A stretch of DNA of 64,000 bases, taken from assembly GCF_030866785.1 (NCBI RefSeq), contig NZ_CP133018.1, positions 372,001 through 436,000 of the forward strand, read 5' to 3'. Made by a program: the position numbers and the translations under genes. How positions within the stretch are numbered: the stretch's first letter is position 1; each line of letters opens with the position of its first letter. Positions 34,505-43,217 of the stretch are shown piece after piece. Origin of the DNA: Agromyces protaetiae. Lineage in GTDB: Bacteria > Actinomycetota > Actinomycetes > Actinomycetales > Microbacteriaceae. The notes beneath the pieces are model-generated. The model did not search any database and was not told the origin of the DNA. It saw only the letters and a list, made by a program, of their open reading frames with translations.

Positions 34505-35224
34505 TCAGTGCGAGTCGGGGAGCGTCTCGGCGTAGTAGCCCGAGATGTGGTGGCGGATGCGGGAGCGCGCGAGCGAGACATCCGCCGCCGTGATCGCGGC
34601 GACGACGCCGCGATGCTCATGCCGGAGGCGTGAGCACGTCGCGCCCCAGTCGGCGATGCGGTCGAGGCCGTCGAGCACGTAGGACTCGATGCCGCCGCGG
34701 AGGCCGGCCATCGTCGCGGTGATCACCTGGTTGCCGGATGCCTCGGCGAGCGCCAAATGGAACTGCGCGTCGAGCGCGAGGAACTCGGCGGGCGACAGCG
34801 ATGGCGCGTCCATGGCGTCGAGCAGGGATTCGGCGATGACGAGGTCGGCCGCCGGCGAGGCCTCGGCGAGGTCACTCACGACCTGGGCCTCGAGGACGAG
34901 GCGTGTGCGGACGATGTCGGCCACGGGGAACCCGCGGGCGGCGACCTGCAGGCGCATGAGTGCGCTCATCGCGCCGCCCGGTGTGGCGATGATGATGGCG
35001 CCGGCGTTCGGGCCGGAGCCCGTGGCGGTGCGGATGAGTCCCATGGCCTCGAGCACGCGGAGCGCCTCACGCACGCTCGAGCGGCCCACGCCGAGCCCGG
35101 CCGACAGTGCACGTTCCCCGGGCAGGTGGTCGCCGGGGGAGAGCTCGCCCGCGAGCAGGCGGGACTCGACGTGCTCCAGCACGCTCTGCCAGGCCCGCGC
35201 GGGCGCGACGGAGGTCTCGGACAT
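34505..35224 (-). CDS. lldR: GntR/FadR-family regulator, probable LldR
   Basis: 239 aa. Winged helix at about 12-75 (PGERALSAGLGVGRSSVREALRVLE) followed by an all-helical FCD sensor domain, as in LldR and FadR. ATG at 35224 follows GAGGGGGG. Two perfect TGTGGTCnGACCACA operators lie 19 and 42 bp upstream of its start. First gene of a two-gene unit with lldD, so probably an autoregulated lactate sensor; no lactate permease is adjacent. Confidence 0.88.
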   Translation of the reverse strand: MSETSVAPARAWQSVLEHVESRLLAGELSPGDHLPGERALSAGLGVGRSSVREALRVLEAMGLIRTATGSGPNAGAIIIATPGGAMSALMRLQVAARGFPVADIVRTRLVLEAQVVSDLAEASPAADLVIAESLLDAMDAPSLSPAEFLALDAQFHLALAEASGNQVITATMAGLRGGIESYVLDGLDRIADWGATCSRLRHEHRGVVAAITAADVSLARSRIRHHISGYYAETLPDSH

Positions 35225-35242
35225 CGTCGGCCCCCCTCGCTG

Positions 35243-35280
35243 TGTGGTCAGACCACAGTAGCAGATGTGGTCCGACCACA
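35243..35280. promoter_or_regulatory. Twin LldR/FadR-type operators
   Basis: TGTGGTCAGACCACA (35243-35257) and TGTGGTCCGACCACA (35266-35280), both perfect palindromes, centres 23 bp apart. They match the TGGTnnnACCA-type consensus of FadR-subfamily regulators. Confidence 0.88.
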
Positions 35281-35363
35281 CAGGGCGCAACCCCTTTCGA
35301 GGGCCCGTCGCGTCGCGCAGACTGGGTGCTGATCACGAGACCGCACTGCGACAGGAGGCATAC

Positions 35364-35516
35364 GTGAGCGACATCAACACCCCGCACGGGCGCGAAGGCG
35401 ATCTCGAGGGGGACGAGAAGACGCCGGCCGACGAGATGTCGTCGTATGACATCGCCCCGCCGGCCGACGAGGACGCTCCGGCGGTGCCTGACGAGGACGG
35501 TACGGCCGACGAGTGA
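35364..35516 (+). CDS. Small acidic protein (50 aa)
   Basis: GTG start seven bases after an ideal AGGAGG (35352-35357 region). Nearly all residues are acidic, Pro or Ala (GDLEGDEKTPADE, PPADEDAPAVPDEDG), so it is probably disordered. The ribosome site and codon pattern support expression; function unknown. Confidence 0.55.
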   Translation: MSDINTPHGREGDLEGDEKTPADEMSSYDIAPPADEDAPAVPDEDGTADE

Positions 35517-35582
35517 CCTCAGTCGACGACTGACATGAGTGTCGCTCTTCCGTTTTGGCCGGTGCTACGGCACGCTTGACGC

Positions 35583-35816
35583 ATGAGCGGATACGGCGAA
35601 CACCCTGCACCTCAGAACGACGAATCGAGCGGCTCGCGCGCGCTCGGCGGCCGCGTCGGCGCCACGATCATGGCACTCACACCATTCGTGGCGCTCGTGC
35701 TGTTCCTGATCTTCGGCTTCGGGCTCGGCGCGTGGGCTTGGGCGTGGGTGTGGTTCCTGCTGATCCCCGTCGTGGGCATCATCATCTACGGCCCCGGATC
35801 GAGCCGTCGAGGCTAG
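35583..35816 (+). CDS. Small two-helix membrane protein (77 aa)
   Basis: A 25-residue polar N-terminus is followed by two hydrophobic helices (TIMALTPFVALVLFLIFGFG and WAWVWFLLIPVVGIIIYG), the second Trp-rich, and a short basic end. This is a common actinobacterial small membrane protein type without known function. Converges with the NYN gene. Confidence 0.7.
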   Translation: MSGYGEHPAPQNDESSGSRALGGRVGATIMALTPFVALVLFLIFGFGLGAWAWAWVWFLLIPVVGIIIYGPGSSRRG

Positions 35817-35822
35817 CCGCGC

Positions 35823-36779
35823 TCAGTTCTTCTTCGGGTGCACGCGGATCCGGTTGCCGGCTTCGTCGAGCTCGATCGCGCCCGCGCGTGAGCGCACGAA
35901 GTCGGTGAACGAGCCGAAGCCGAGCTTGCGCTCCTGAAACGACGGGTCCATGCGCTGCATCTGCGACTTCACCGCTCCGGTCGGCTGCCACTCCTGATCG
36001 TTCTTCGCACGGAGCAGCTCGAGCGACTTGAGCAGCAGGCGGCCCGGGTTGCGTGACGGCGGGGTGGGCGACGTAACGGATGCCCCGTCGGTCACGGATG
36101 CCTCGGACGGGGCTTCGGCTTCGGCTGCGACCTCGGCGTCCGCCCGGCGCTGCCGCGCACGCGCGGGACGCGTGGGTGCCTCGTCCTCGTCGACCGCCGC
36201 ATCGGTGGTGAGCAGCGCGTCGTAGTCGGCGAACTCGTCGCACGCGGCCGCGAGCGCGCGGCTCGTGCCGCCCGCGACGCCGATGCCGACGACGTACCGG
36301 CCGAGGCGCTTGGCCTTCTGGGCGAGCGGCACGTAGTCGGAGTCGCCCGCGACGATCACGATGTGCGTGAGGTCGTCGAGCCGGAACAGGTCTTCGACGG
36401 CGTCGACCGCGAGCCGGATGTCCGCGCCGTTCTTCATGGACGCGACGAGCGGGAAGAGCTGCACGAGGTCGACCGCGCGGTCGATCAGCTGGCCGCGGTA
36501 GCTGGCGTTGACCGGCGTCGACCAGTCGGCGTAGGCGCGGGCCAGGGCGATCGTGCCGAACGTGGCGGCGAAGTCGAGCACGGCGTCGATGTCGACGGTG
36601 GCCTCGAGTAGGCGGGCGGCGGTCTGCGTGCCCGCGGCGGGGGCCTTGCCGCGTGCGAGGTTGCGGCGGTAGGCGCCGTCGCCGTGCAGCTGGTCGTAGC
36701 GCGAGATGACGATGTTGTCGAAATCGAAGTAGAGCGCGACGCGCGGCTCGGATGGGTTGGGTGCTGCTGGGGTCGCCAT
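35823..36779 (-). CDS. NYN-domain ribonuclease-like protein with C-terminal LOTUS/OST-HTH-like domain
   Basis: 318 aa. The NYN (PIN-like) nuclease fold occupies about 10-200: YFDFDNIVIS (first catalytic Asp pair), a mid motif NGADIRLAVDAVEDLF, and GDSDYVPLAQKAKRLGRYVVGIG. A disordered acidic linker (200-245) leads to a C-terminal region (GRLLLKSLELLRAKNDQEW ... FGSFTDFVRSR) that looks like an OST-HTH/LOTUS RNA-binding domain. Probably a metal-dependent RNase in RNA turnover. Confidence 0.85.
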   Translation of the reverse strand: MATPAAPNPSEPRVALYFDFDNIVISRYDQLHGDGAYRRNLARGKAPAAGTQTAARLLEATVDIDAVLDFAATFGTIALARAYADWSTPVNASYRGQLIDRAVDLVQLFPLVASMKNGADIRLAVDAVEDLFRLDDLTHIVIVAGDSDYVPLAQKAKRLGRYVVGIGVAGGTSRALAAACDEFADYDALLTTDAAVDEDEAPTRPARARQRRADAEVAAEAEAPSEASVTDGASVTSPTPPSRNPGRLLLKSLELLRAKNDQEWQPTGAVKSQMQRMDPSFQERKLGFGSFTDFVRSRAGAIELDEAGNRIRVHPKKN

Positions 36780-36873
36780 GCCTTGAGCCTACGCCGGCGG
36801 GGTGTTGGGCGGTGGGAGGCCGGTCGGGCGCGGGCTCGACGGTGGCGCCCGGTTCGAGCTGAGCCGAGTGCGG

Positions 36874-37317
36874 TCAGCCCGCGATGAGCTCGCGCTCGTG
36901 CAGCGCCTCGTGCACGGCCACCGGGGTGCCGTCGGGTGCGATGCCGGCGGCGAGCGACTCGTACTCGGGCGTGCCGACCGCGTAGATCGCGACGCGGCCG
37001 TCGTGGTCGGCGTGGATGCCCCAGCCGTACCGGCGCGCGAGCTCGCTCGATCTGAGGCACGCCTGCGGCCGGGCGAAGAACTCGGCGCGCACCTGCCGGC
37101 GCGCGATCTTGGGCAGCCGGCGCAGGTCGGCCCACACGGTGAAGATCACGTCGGACGCGCGCCAGCGGTACGGATGCTCCGCGATGAGCTCGAACGTCGC
37201 CGAGGCGACCGACGGCGCGTCGGCGGGCGGCACCTGGCCGCCCCATGCCGACGAACCCCGTGCCGCCGAATCGGGCGACACGGTGATGAACGTGTCTCGA
37301 TAGTCGACGGCTTCCAT
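36874..37317 (-). CDS. DUF6157 family protein
   Basis: 147 aa, no export signal. The start VDYRDTFITVSPDSAA and the PYRWRASDVIFTVWADLRRLP segment match the pattern of DUF6157, a widespread small family of unknown function. It lies 82 bp downstream of the RHS gene on the same strand but is too broadly conserved to be a specific immunity protein. Confidence 0.75.
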   Translation of the reverse strand: MEAVDYRDTFITVSPDSAARGSSAWGGQVPPADAPSVASATFELIAEHPYRWRASDVIFTVWADLRRLPKIARRQVRAEFFARPQACLRSSELARRYGWGIHADHDGRVAIYAVGTPEYESLAAGIAPDGTPVAVHEALHERELIAG

Positions 37318-37399
37318 GGCCTCAACCTACGTTCGACCACCGACATCGCGCACCGGTCTTGACGACGCGATGGTTTCAGCAAATATGAACAGCGGGTGC

Positions 37400-40246
37400 T
37401 CAGACCTCGTGACCCGATGCACGGTGCTGGTACTTCCAGCGAACGCCCCAGCCGAAGAAGTGGTTGTCCCACATGATGAAGCCCTCCTTGTCAAGGTACT
37501 GATACCCCGGGACATAGACGACTGTCTTGTTTGCGCCTCTCGGATAGAGCCACTCCTGGCCGTTGGCGTTGCTCTGCTGGGACGATTCGAGGATCTTCGC
37601 GATACTGTCGCGCTCGTTGCGGACCTGGGTGGTCAGGGCGCGGCTCTGCCACATCGCCGCGAAGGCATCGGCCGCCACGACATTGCGCATCCGCTTCCCG
37701 AGGCCGCTGTCCACGTGCACCTTCTTGGCGCCCATGTTCTTGCCGTAGTCGAGCTGGTTCGGCCGCACCTGTTGCGATGGTTCCCAGTCCTTCACCATGT
37801 TGTCGAACTTCTCGAGCTCGGCCCGGTGGCCGCTGTACGTCCAGCCTGGTTCGCTCGTGCGGAGATCTTCGACGATCCGGTCGTTCAGGCTCCGCGCGAG
37901 ATCACGGCGGTCGGCCGTGATCCCGAACTTCGAGAGCTTGTCCTGTCCTTGCTTCGCGATCCGCCCGGCCCACTCGACCAGGTGCCTGGCTTCGTTCTCG
38001 GCGACGCCTGGGCCCAGCGCGAGGGTCCGGTTGATGTCGACGCGGGTGAGGGCGCGGGCGCCGATGCCGGCGATCGCGGTGGCGGCGCCTGCGCCGACGC
38101 TGGTTGCGCCGAGGATCAGGGCGGTCTGGTCGTCGAGGAACTCGGGCATGAAGACGTCGACGGTGTCGAGCACGGTGGCGGTCAGGTCGTAGGCGGCGAC
38201 GATGCCGGTGCCGAGGAGGACGGCTTTGGTGCCGATCGTCATGGCCCCGATGGATGAGGCCGTCGCCACGGCGCTGATCGCCGTGCCGAACCCGGTCAGG
38301 GCGAGGGCGAGGCCGACGCCGGCGAGGAGGGCTTTCCCCCAGTCGGGTAGGTCGGGGATGCGGCCGGTGGGGTCGGCGAGCGTGATGGGGTTGAGTGCGG
38401 CGTAGTGGTAGCGGTTGTGCTGCGGTTCGGGGTCGACGCTGGTCAGCCGCATGGTCGCGGGGTCGTAGGTGCGGACCTGCAGGTGTTGGGTGCCGGTGGG
38501 GTTGGTGTACTCACCCGCGTATTGGAACGGGTTGCGGTGCGCGTCGCCGACCAGCGGGCCGGCGTCGTGCTCGTCGTCGGTGTGCTGCCTCGTCGTGGTG
38601 ACGCCGTAGTCGGTGTAGTCGTAGCTGGTCGTCACGTTCGCGTCGGGGCCGGTCAGCTCGGTGACGTTGCCGTGGAAGTCGGCCTCGGAGAACACGGTCG
38701 ACGCTGGGCTGCCGAGGGTGCGGGCATGCCGGCCGACACCGAGCAGGTAGGCGGCGGTGCCGGATGCCTCGGGGCTGGTGTGCGTGTCGTTGAGGAGGGT
38801 GGTGCCGTCCCAGTGGAACACCGTCGCCGCGGTGGTGTCGTCTTGGGTGTGGGTGGCGCGTTGGCCGCTGGCCCAGTAGCCGGTGCGGATCGTGACCCCG
38901 TCCGGGGTGGTCTCGGTGACGGGCTGGTTGGTCGCGTCGTACGTGTACCGGGTGCCGTCCAGCGCGAGCGTGAGCCGGTCGAACCCGTCGTAGGTGTACG
39001 CGGTGGTCGTCGCGGGTGTACCGGTGTCGGGGCCGTCGGTGGTGGGGTCGGGTCGGGTGTCGGTGCGGGTGAGCAGCAGCCCCAACCCATCGAACTCGGA
39101 CACCACCGTGCTCGACCCATCCGTGACCGCCGTGACATACCCACCAGCACCCGCGGTCACCGCCGAACCAGACCCCGCCGAATCGGCCACACCCGAACCG
39201 GCCACGGCCGAACCAGACACCGCCGAACCGGCCACGGCCGGCACCTGCTGCGCGGGCCACCCCGACGCGAGCCCGGCCTGCGCGGTCCACTGCCTGGCCG
39301 ACAGCTCGGCCCCGGTGGCCTGCTCGATCACCCGGACCCGGTCCACCGCGGTCTGCCCATCGACCAGGGCCTGCCAGGACACCTCGGTCGCCGCACCGGC
39401 CACCGCCGTGATCGTCTTCACCAGCCCGGCCGGCGTGTACCCGACCCGCACCCGCCCGCCCGTGGCATCCACCACCGCGGACACCCGGCCACCGTCCACC
39501 TCGACCGCGCCCGTCACCTGCGACGCACCCGCACCGGTCACCACCTGCACCCGCCCCGGATCCGACCAATCCAGGGTCGTCGTCACGCCCGAGACATCCG
39601 TCGCCCGCACCAGCCGGTGACCCGGCTCCCACGACCAATCCGACCGGTTGTCGTTCGCGTCCAGCCGCACCACCGGATCGCCTTCCGCGCTGAAGAACGT
39701 GCGCACCCCACCCAACTCGACCAGCTCGAACGCCGCATCCACCGCACCCCGCGACCCATCAGCGCTGGCCGGCACCTGCACATGACCCTGCCGGAACACC
39801 ACATCGCCGAGCAGATACCCCTCGAGCCCGCTCGGCACCGACGCGTTCGCCACGAACACCCCACCCGACGCCGGCGACACCCGCATTCCACCCTCGGTGT
39901 CGACCTTCGCGACCCCCGCCACCGACCAGCCCTCGCCGAGCCCCGACCGGTCCACGCCAGCCGCCCGCGAATCCCACCCCAACGACACCCCCGCCACCGG
40001 CAACGCGAACGAGAACGCCCCCGACCGCGGATCGATCATGCCCTCGACCCCATCACCCAACGCGAACCCACCCAGCACCGCCTGCTCAGCGCTGTCAGGC
40101 CTCTCCGCAGCCTCGGCCCACGACGGCGACACCACACCACCAGTGAGCACCGCACCACACGCCACCACGCCCACCACAGCCAGCACGACACGAACCCGCG
40201 CGGGATGCGGCATGCGCATGGACGACGAGTCGAATATCCGAGTCAT
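37400..40246 (-). CDS. RHS/YD-repeat protein with toxin-like C-terminus
   Basis: 948 aa. Signal peptide at about 10-45 (VVLAVVGVVACGAVLTGGVV ... AEA), then a compact RHS/YD shell (YTYDGFDRLTLALDG, YTYDATNQPVTETTPDG, YDYTDYGVTTTRQ) closed by the conserved RHS core end RTYDPATMRLTSVDP ... NRYHYAALNPITLADPTGR at about 600-625. After a hydrophobic region (635-745) comes a unique C-terminal domain (about 750-948), the position of the variable toxin in polymorphic toxins. Its codon use is visibly less GC-biased than the shell. TATACT at 40254-40259 implies a leaderless start. No immunity gene is recognised. Confidence 0.85.
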   Translation of the reverse strand: MTRIFDSSSMRMPHPARVRVVLAVVGVVACGAVLTGGVVSPSWAEAAERPDSAEQAVLGGFALGDGVEGMIDPRSGAFSFALPVAGVSLGWDSRAAGVDRSGLGEGWSVAGVAKVDTEGGMRVSPASGGVFVANASVPSGLEGYLLGDVVFRQGHVQVPASADGSRGAVDAAFELVELGGVRTFFSAEGDPVVRLDANDNRSDWSWEPGHRLVRATDVSGVTTTLDWSDPGRVQVVTGAGASQVTGAVEVDGGRVSAVVDATGGRVRVGYTPAGLVKTITAVAGAATEVSWQALVDGQTAVDRVRVIEQATGAELSARQWTAQAGLASGWPAQQVPAVAGSAVSGSAVAGSGVADSAGSGSAVTAGAGGYVTAVTDGSSTVVSEFDGLGLLLTRTDTRPDPTTDGPDTGTPATTTAYTYDGFDRLTLALDGTRYTYDATNQPVTETTPDGVTIRTGYWASGQRATHTQDDTTAATVFHWDGTTLLNDTHTSPEASGTAAYLLGVGRHARTLGSPASTVFSEADFHGNVTELTGPDANVTTSYDYTDYGVTTTRQHTDDEHDAGPLVGDAHRNPFQYAGEYTNPTGTQHLQVRTYDPATMRLTSVDPEPQHNRYHYAALNPITLADPTGRIPDLPDWGKALLAGVGLALALTGFGTAISAVATASSIGAMTIGTKAVLLGTGIVAAYDLTATVLDTVDVFMPEFLDDQTALILGATSVGAGAATAIAGIGARALTRVDINRTLALGPGVAENEARHLVEWAGRIAKQGQDKLSKFGITADRRDLARSLNDRIVEDLRTSEPGWTYSGHRAELEKFDNMVKDWEPSQQVRPNQLDYGKNMGAKKVHVDSGLGKRMRNVVAADAFAAMWQSRALTTQVRNERDSIAKILESSQQSNANGQEWLYPRGANKTVVYVPGYQYLDKEGFIMWDNHFFGWGVRWKYQHRASGHEV
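39161..39240. repeat. Gly-Ser-Ala-Val coding repeat inside the RHS gene
   Basis: Units of GCCGAACCGGCCACG-like sequence encode SGSAVAGSGVADSAGSGSAV, a flexible linker inside the shell. In frame and probably variable in length. Confidence 0.7.
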
Positions 40247-40259
40247 GCATGATAGTATA
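40247..40259 (-). promoter_or_regulatory. -10 element for a leaderless RHS transcript
   Basis: On the minus strand TATACT (40259-40254) lies seven bases before the ATG. No ribosome site precedes any of the three nearby ATGs (40246, 40219, 40213). Confidence 0.5.
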
Positions 40260-40333
40260 CAGGTTACCCGGCGATCATACCGACCAGTCCACAGCCGGCG
40301 ACACCCGGCGAGGTCGACGCCCCGCCGCGCACA

Positions 40334-41293
40334 TCAGCGCCCCGCGGCCACCGCGTTGTGCAGCTGGTCGGCGTCGACTCCCGGCCGGTCGAGGCGGTTG
40401 GTGAGCAGCACGAAGCACACGCCGAGCGACGGCGTGATCCAGAACTCGGTGCCCGACCAGCCGGCGTGACCGTACGTGTCGTGCGCGAGCAGGCCGGGCG
40501 CGGCGTGCCGCACGTTCCAGGTGAAGCCCCAATCCTGACCGCGCTCGGCCGGGTACGGGTCGAGCTTCGGAAGCCCCGCCGTCAGCGGGCGTCGCATCGC
40601 CTCGACCGTGAGCGGCGACACGACCGCCCCGTCGTCGCGGAGCAGCGCAGACCCCAGTGCGAGCAGGTCCGACGCCCGGCCGAACAGCCCGGCGCCCGGG
40701 TGCCGCAACCCCCTGAACCGGTTCCAGTCGAGGCCGGCCTCGGCGGCGTCCACCGGAGCGTGCCGGCTCGCCTCGGCGTCGAACGTCAGCCCCGAGGCAT
40801 CCGCTCGCCTCGCGACCTCGGCGACGCGCTTTTCCCACGGCGACCCGCTCGCGTGCTCGATGAGTGCCGCGACGCCCTCGAATGCGATGGTCGAGTACCG
40901 CGAGACGGTGCCGGCCGCGAAGTCGCGGCCGGCCGCGACGAGCGCGGCGCGGAGCCCCGGTGCGTCGATCGCGGGCTCGGCGATGCCCGACGTGTGGCTC
41001 ACGAGATGGCGCAGCTGCACCACGTCGTCGCGGCCCGCGCCGAACCCGGGGACCGCGGCCGCGAGCGGCGTCGTCGCCGTGAGCCGGCCCTCCTCGACGA
41101 GCGTGAGCGCGGCGAGGCCGACGACCGGCTTGGTGACCGAGAACAGCGGGTAGTGATCGTCGGCGGATGCCTCGCCGAACGCGTCGAGCGCGACGACGCC
41201 GTCTGCGGTCGCGATGCCGAGCACCGCCGTGGGCAGGCGGCCGTCGGCGACGTGACGGCGGGCCCAGTCGAAGGCGTGATCGAAGGCGGGCAT
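40334..41293 (-). CDS. Class C beta-lactamase/esterase-like serine hydrolase
   Basis: 319 aa without signal peptide. Active-site features: S-V-T-K in YPLFSVTKP (Ser about 52), the tyrosine motif RYST (a YxN variant with Thr) near 132, and HAGWSGTEFW near 275 in place of KTG. HTSGI after the first motif is typical of the family. The cytoplasmic location and altered motifs suggest an esterase or D-peptidase rather than antibiotic resistance. Followed 37 bp later... on the same strand it lies downstream of the hydroxyacid dehydrogenase. Confidence 0.87.
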   Translation of the reverse strand: MPAFDHAFDWARRHVADGRLPTAVLGIATADGVVALDAFGEASADDHYPLFSVTKPVVGLAALTLVEEGRLTATTPLAAAVPGFGAGRDDVVQLRHLVSHTSGIAEPAIDAPGLRAALVAAGRDFAAGTVSRYSTIAFEGVAALIEHASGSPWEKRVAEVARRADASGLTFDAEASRHAPVDAAEAGLDWNRFRGLRHPGAGLFGRASDLLALGSALLRDDGAVVSPLTVEAMRRPLTAGLPKLDPYPAERGQDWGFTWNVRHAAPGLLAHDTYGHAGWSGTEFWITPSLGVCFVLLTNRLDRPGVDADQLHNAVAAGR

Positions 41294-41330
41294 GCGGTCC
41301 TCCGCGGGTGGGCGATTCGGTGGGTGGGCG

Positions 41331-42257
41331 TCAGGAACGATAGACGACGTTGAGCGGCTCCTCGCCGCGGAGCATCCGCTCGACCTGGCGGCGCACGAGC
41401 CGCGCCATGCGCGGCATCATCGCGCTCGTCGCGCCCCCGACGTGCGGCGAGATGAGCACGTTCGGCAGGGCGAAGAGCGCGTGGCCCTCGGGCAGCGGCT
41501 CGGGCTCGGTGACGTCCACCGCGAAGCGCAGCCGACCTGAGGTCGCCTCGGCGAGGATCGCGTCGGTGTCGGCGACCCTGCCGCGCGCGATGTTCACCAC
41601 GAGTGCGCCATCGGGCAGCGCGGCCAGGAACTCAGCATCGACGAGCCCGGCGGTGTCGTCGGTGAGCGGCACGCCGACGATCACGATCTCGGCGCTCGGC
41701 AGCAGCTCGGCGAGCTCGTCGATGCCGTGGATCCGGCCGCGCTCGTCGTCGCGGGCACGGCTCGCCACGCGCGTGAGCTCGACCTCGTAGCCGTCGAGGC
41801 GGTCCTCGATCGCGCGCCCCACGCCGCCATAGCCGACGAGCAGTACACGGCGGTCGGCGAGGCTCGCGTGCCGCGCGGGCGCCCAGCGGCCCTCGGAAGC
41901 GGCCCGCACGAAGTCGGGCAGGCCGCGCTGTGCGGCGAGCGTGAGTGCGACGGCCAGCTCAGCGGTGGACGCCTCGTGCACCGAGGCGGCGTTCGCGAAC
42001 AGGTGGCCGGGCGGCAGGTTGGCGGGGACGTCGTCGTAGCCGATGCTCTGCGACTGCACGAGCCGGGTCGCGACGCCCTCGAGGGCGCCGAGTCGCTGCG
42101 AGGCGCCCATGTACGGCGGCACGACGAGGTCGATCGTGCCGGTGGGGGCGGGGGACTCGAAGTCCCAGAGGACGACCTCGACGCCGTCGGGCAGATCGCC
42201 GACCGCGGCACGCAGGGTCTCACCGGGCAGGGACACGACGAGGTGCGAATCGCTCAT
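41331..42257 (-). CDS. D-2-hydroxyacid dehydrogenase (NAD-dependent)
   Basis: 308 aa. The Rossmann motif VGYGGVGRAIEDRL lies near 140-153 and the catalytic Arg/Glu/His region in NIARGRVADTDA, DVTEPEPLPEGHALF and SPHVGGAT. The N-terminal region lacks the usual long catalytic-domain motif, consistent with the short phosphoglycerate-dehydrogenase-like group. Its stop is 37 bp before the start of the class C hydrolase on the same strand, so they may form an operon. Substrate unknown. Confidence 0.9.
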   Translation of the reverse strand: MSDSHLVVSLPGETLRAAVGDLPDGVEVVLWDFESPAPTGTIDLVVPPYMGASQRLGALEGVATRLVQSQSIGYDDVPANLPPGHLFANAASVHEASTAELAVALTLAAQRGLPDFVRAASEGRWAPARHASLADRRVLLVGYGGVGRAIEDRLDGYEVELTRVASRARDDERGRIHGIDELAELLPSAEIVIVGVPLTDDTAGLVDAEFLAALPDGALVVNIARGRVADTDAILAEATSGRLRFAVDVTEPEPLPEGHALFALPNVLISPHVGGATSAMMPRMARLVRRQVERMLRGEEPLNVVYRS

Positions 42258-42344
42258 CCCGCCATCCTCTCAGAGGGTCGGCGCCGGTTCGGGCGCGGCG
42301 GCGGGCCGGTGTCCGCGGTCGTGTTGGGCGTTCCGCTCTCTTGC

Positions 42345-42401
42345 GCGCCAGTTCTGCACGCCCGCGCCAGCACTGATGGCGCGGGCGTGCAGAAGTGGCG
42401 C
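42345..42401. repeat. 25-bp-stem hairpin (one mismatch)
   Basis: Inner arm TTCTGCACGCCCGCGCCA (42352-42369) is perfectly complementary to 42377-42394 across a 7-base loop; outer GCGCCA/TGGCGC extends it past one G-G mismatch. It stands between the TetR 3' end and the hydroxyacid dehydrogenase start. Confidence 0.8.
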
Positions 42402-42439
42402 AGCGGACGCGGACGGGTGGGACGGAGCATCCGACCTCG

Positions 42440-42550
42440 TCGGCTGGCGGGGTCGGCCGGGGTCGGCTGGGGTCGGCTGGGGTCAGGCCGGGTCGGGCTG
42501 GGTGGTGGCGCGCCGTGCCGGGTCGTGCCGGGTTGGGCGGTGCTGGGCGG
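42440..42550. repeat. GGTCGG-like G-rich tract
   Basis: Degenerate GGGGTCGGC and GGGTCGTGCC units directly after the TetR stop (42555) and beside the hairpin at 42345-42401. No gene seen here. Confidence 0.7.
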
Positions 42551-42554
42551 GCAC

Positions 42555-43217
42555 TCAGGGCAGTTGCGCGACCTGGGCGCGGACGATGAGCTCGGCGATG
42601 GCTGCCGCGTCGGCCGGATGCTCCGCGATCTGGTCGAACCCGTGCAGCAGACCGTCGACGGCGAGCGAGGCGATGCCGTGGCTCATGGCGCACAGCTGCA
42701 GGAACGCCGTCTCGACGTCGCCGCCGATCTCACCGTTCGCGTGCACCTCGGCGACGAGCGCGCGCAGGCCGCCGAGTGCGGCCAGCCGTGCCCGGTCGAG
42801 CGTCGCATCGCCGTCGGGGGGCGTGGGCGTGCGGAACATGGCGTCGTAGTGCGCCGGATGCCGCCGCGCGAACGCGACGAACTCGAGCGCGTCGGCGATC
42901 AGCCGCTCGCGGCCGGGGAGGTTCGCGGCGCGCTCCTGGGCTGTGCACATCTCGTCGTCGAGGAGGCTGAGGCCCTCGAGTGCGAGGGCACGGACCATGC
43001 CGTACCGGCTGCCGAAGAAGTGGGTCGGTGCGGCGTGGGAAAGGCCGGCGCGGCGGGCGACCTCGCGCAGGCCGACATTGCCGACGCCCTGCTCGAGCGC
43101 GAGCTCTTCGAGCGCACGGAGCAGGGCGGCGCGGCCGGGGGAGCCGGTCGAGCTGGTCTCGCCGGGTTCGAGGCGGCTGCCGCTCGGCGCGGACGTGGTG
43201 ATCTCGGTACTTGACAA
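42555..43217 (-). CDS. TetR/AcrR family regulator
   Basis: 220 aa from a TTG at 43217, chosen because GGGAGG stands 7-8 bases upstream and because longer forms would run through the operators. Helix-turn-helix at about 30-65 (NVGLREVARRAGLSHAAPTHFFGSRYGMV), then a WHG/TetR_C_33-like ligand domain. Divergent from a PNPOx-like gene; three copies of a 15-bp palindrome cover the gap and its own start, so it probably represses both. Inducer unknown. Confidence 0.87.
   Translation of the reverse strand: MSSTEITTSAPSGSRLEPGETSSTGSPGRAALLRALEELALEQGVGNVGLREVARRAGLSHAAPTHFFGSRYGMVRALALEGLSLLDDEMCTAQERAANLPGRERLIADALEFVAFARRHPAHYDAMFRTPTPPDGDATLDRARLAALGGLRALVAEVHANGEIGGDVETAFLQLCAMSHGIASLAVDGLLHGFDQIAEHPADAAAIAELIVRAQVAQLP

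Noticed and set aside
36874..37317. Immunity protein for the RHS toxin
   Set aside because: Position fits, but the sequence matches a broadly distributed family (DUF6157) found without RHS genes.
38405..40252. A 615-codon plus-strand open frame over the RHS gene
   Set aside because: His/Arg/Pro-rich shadow; the minus strand has signal peptide, YD repeats and RHS core end.
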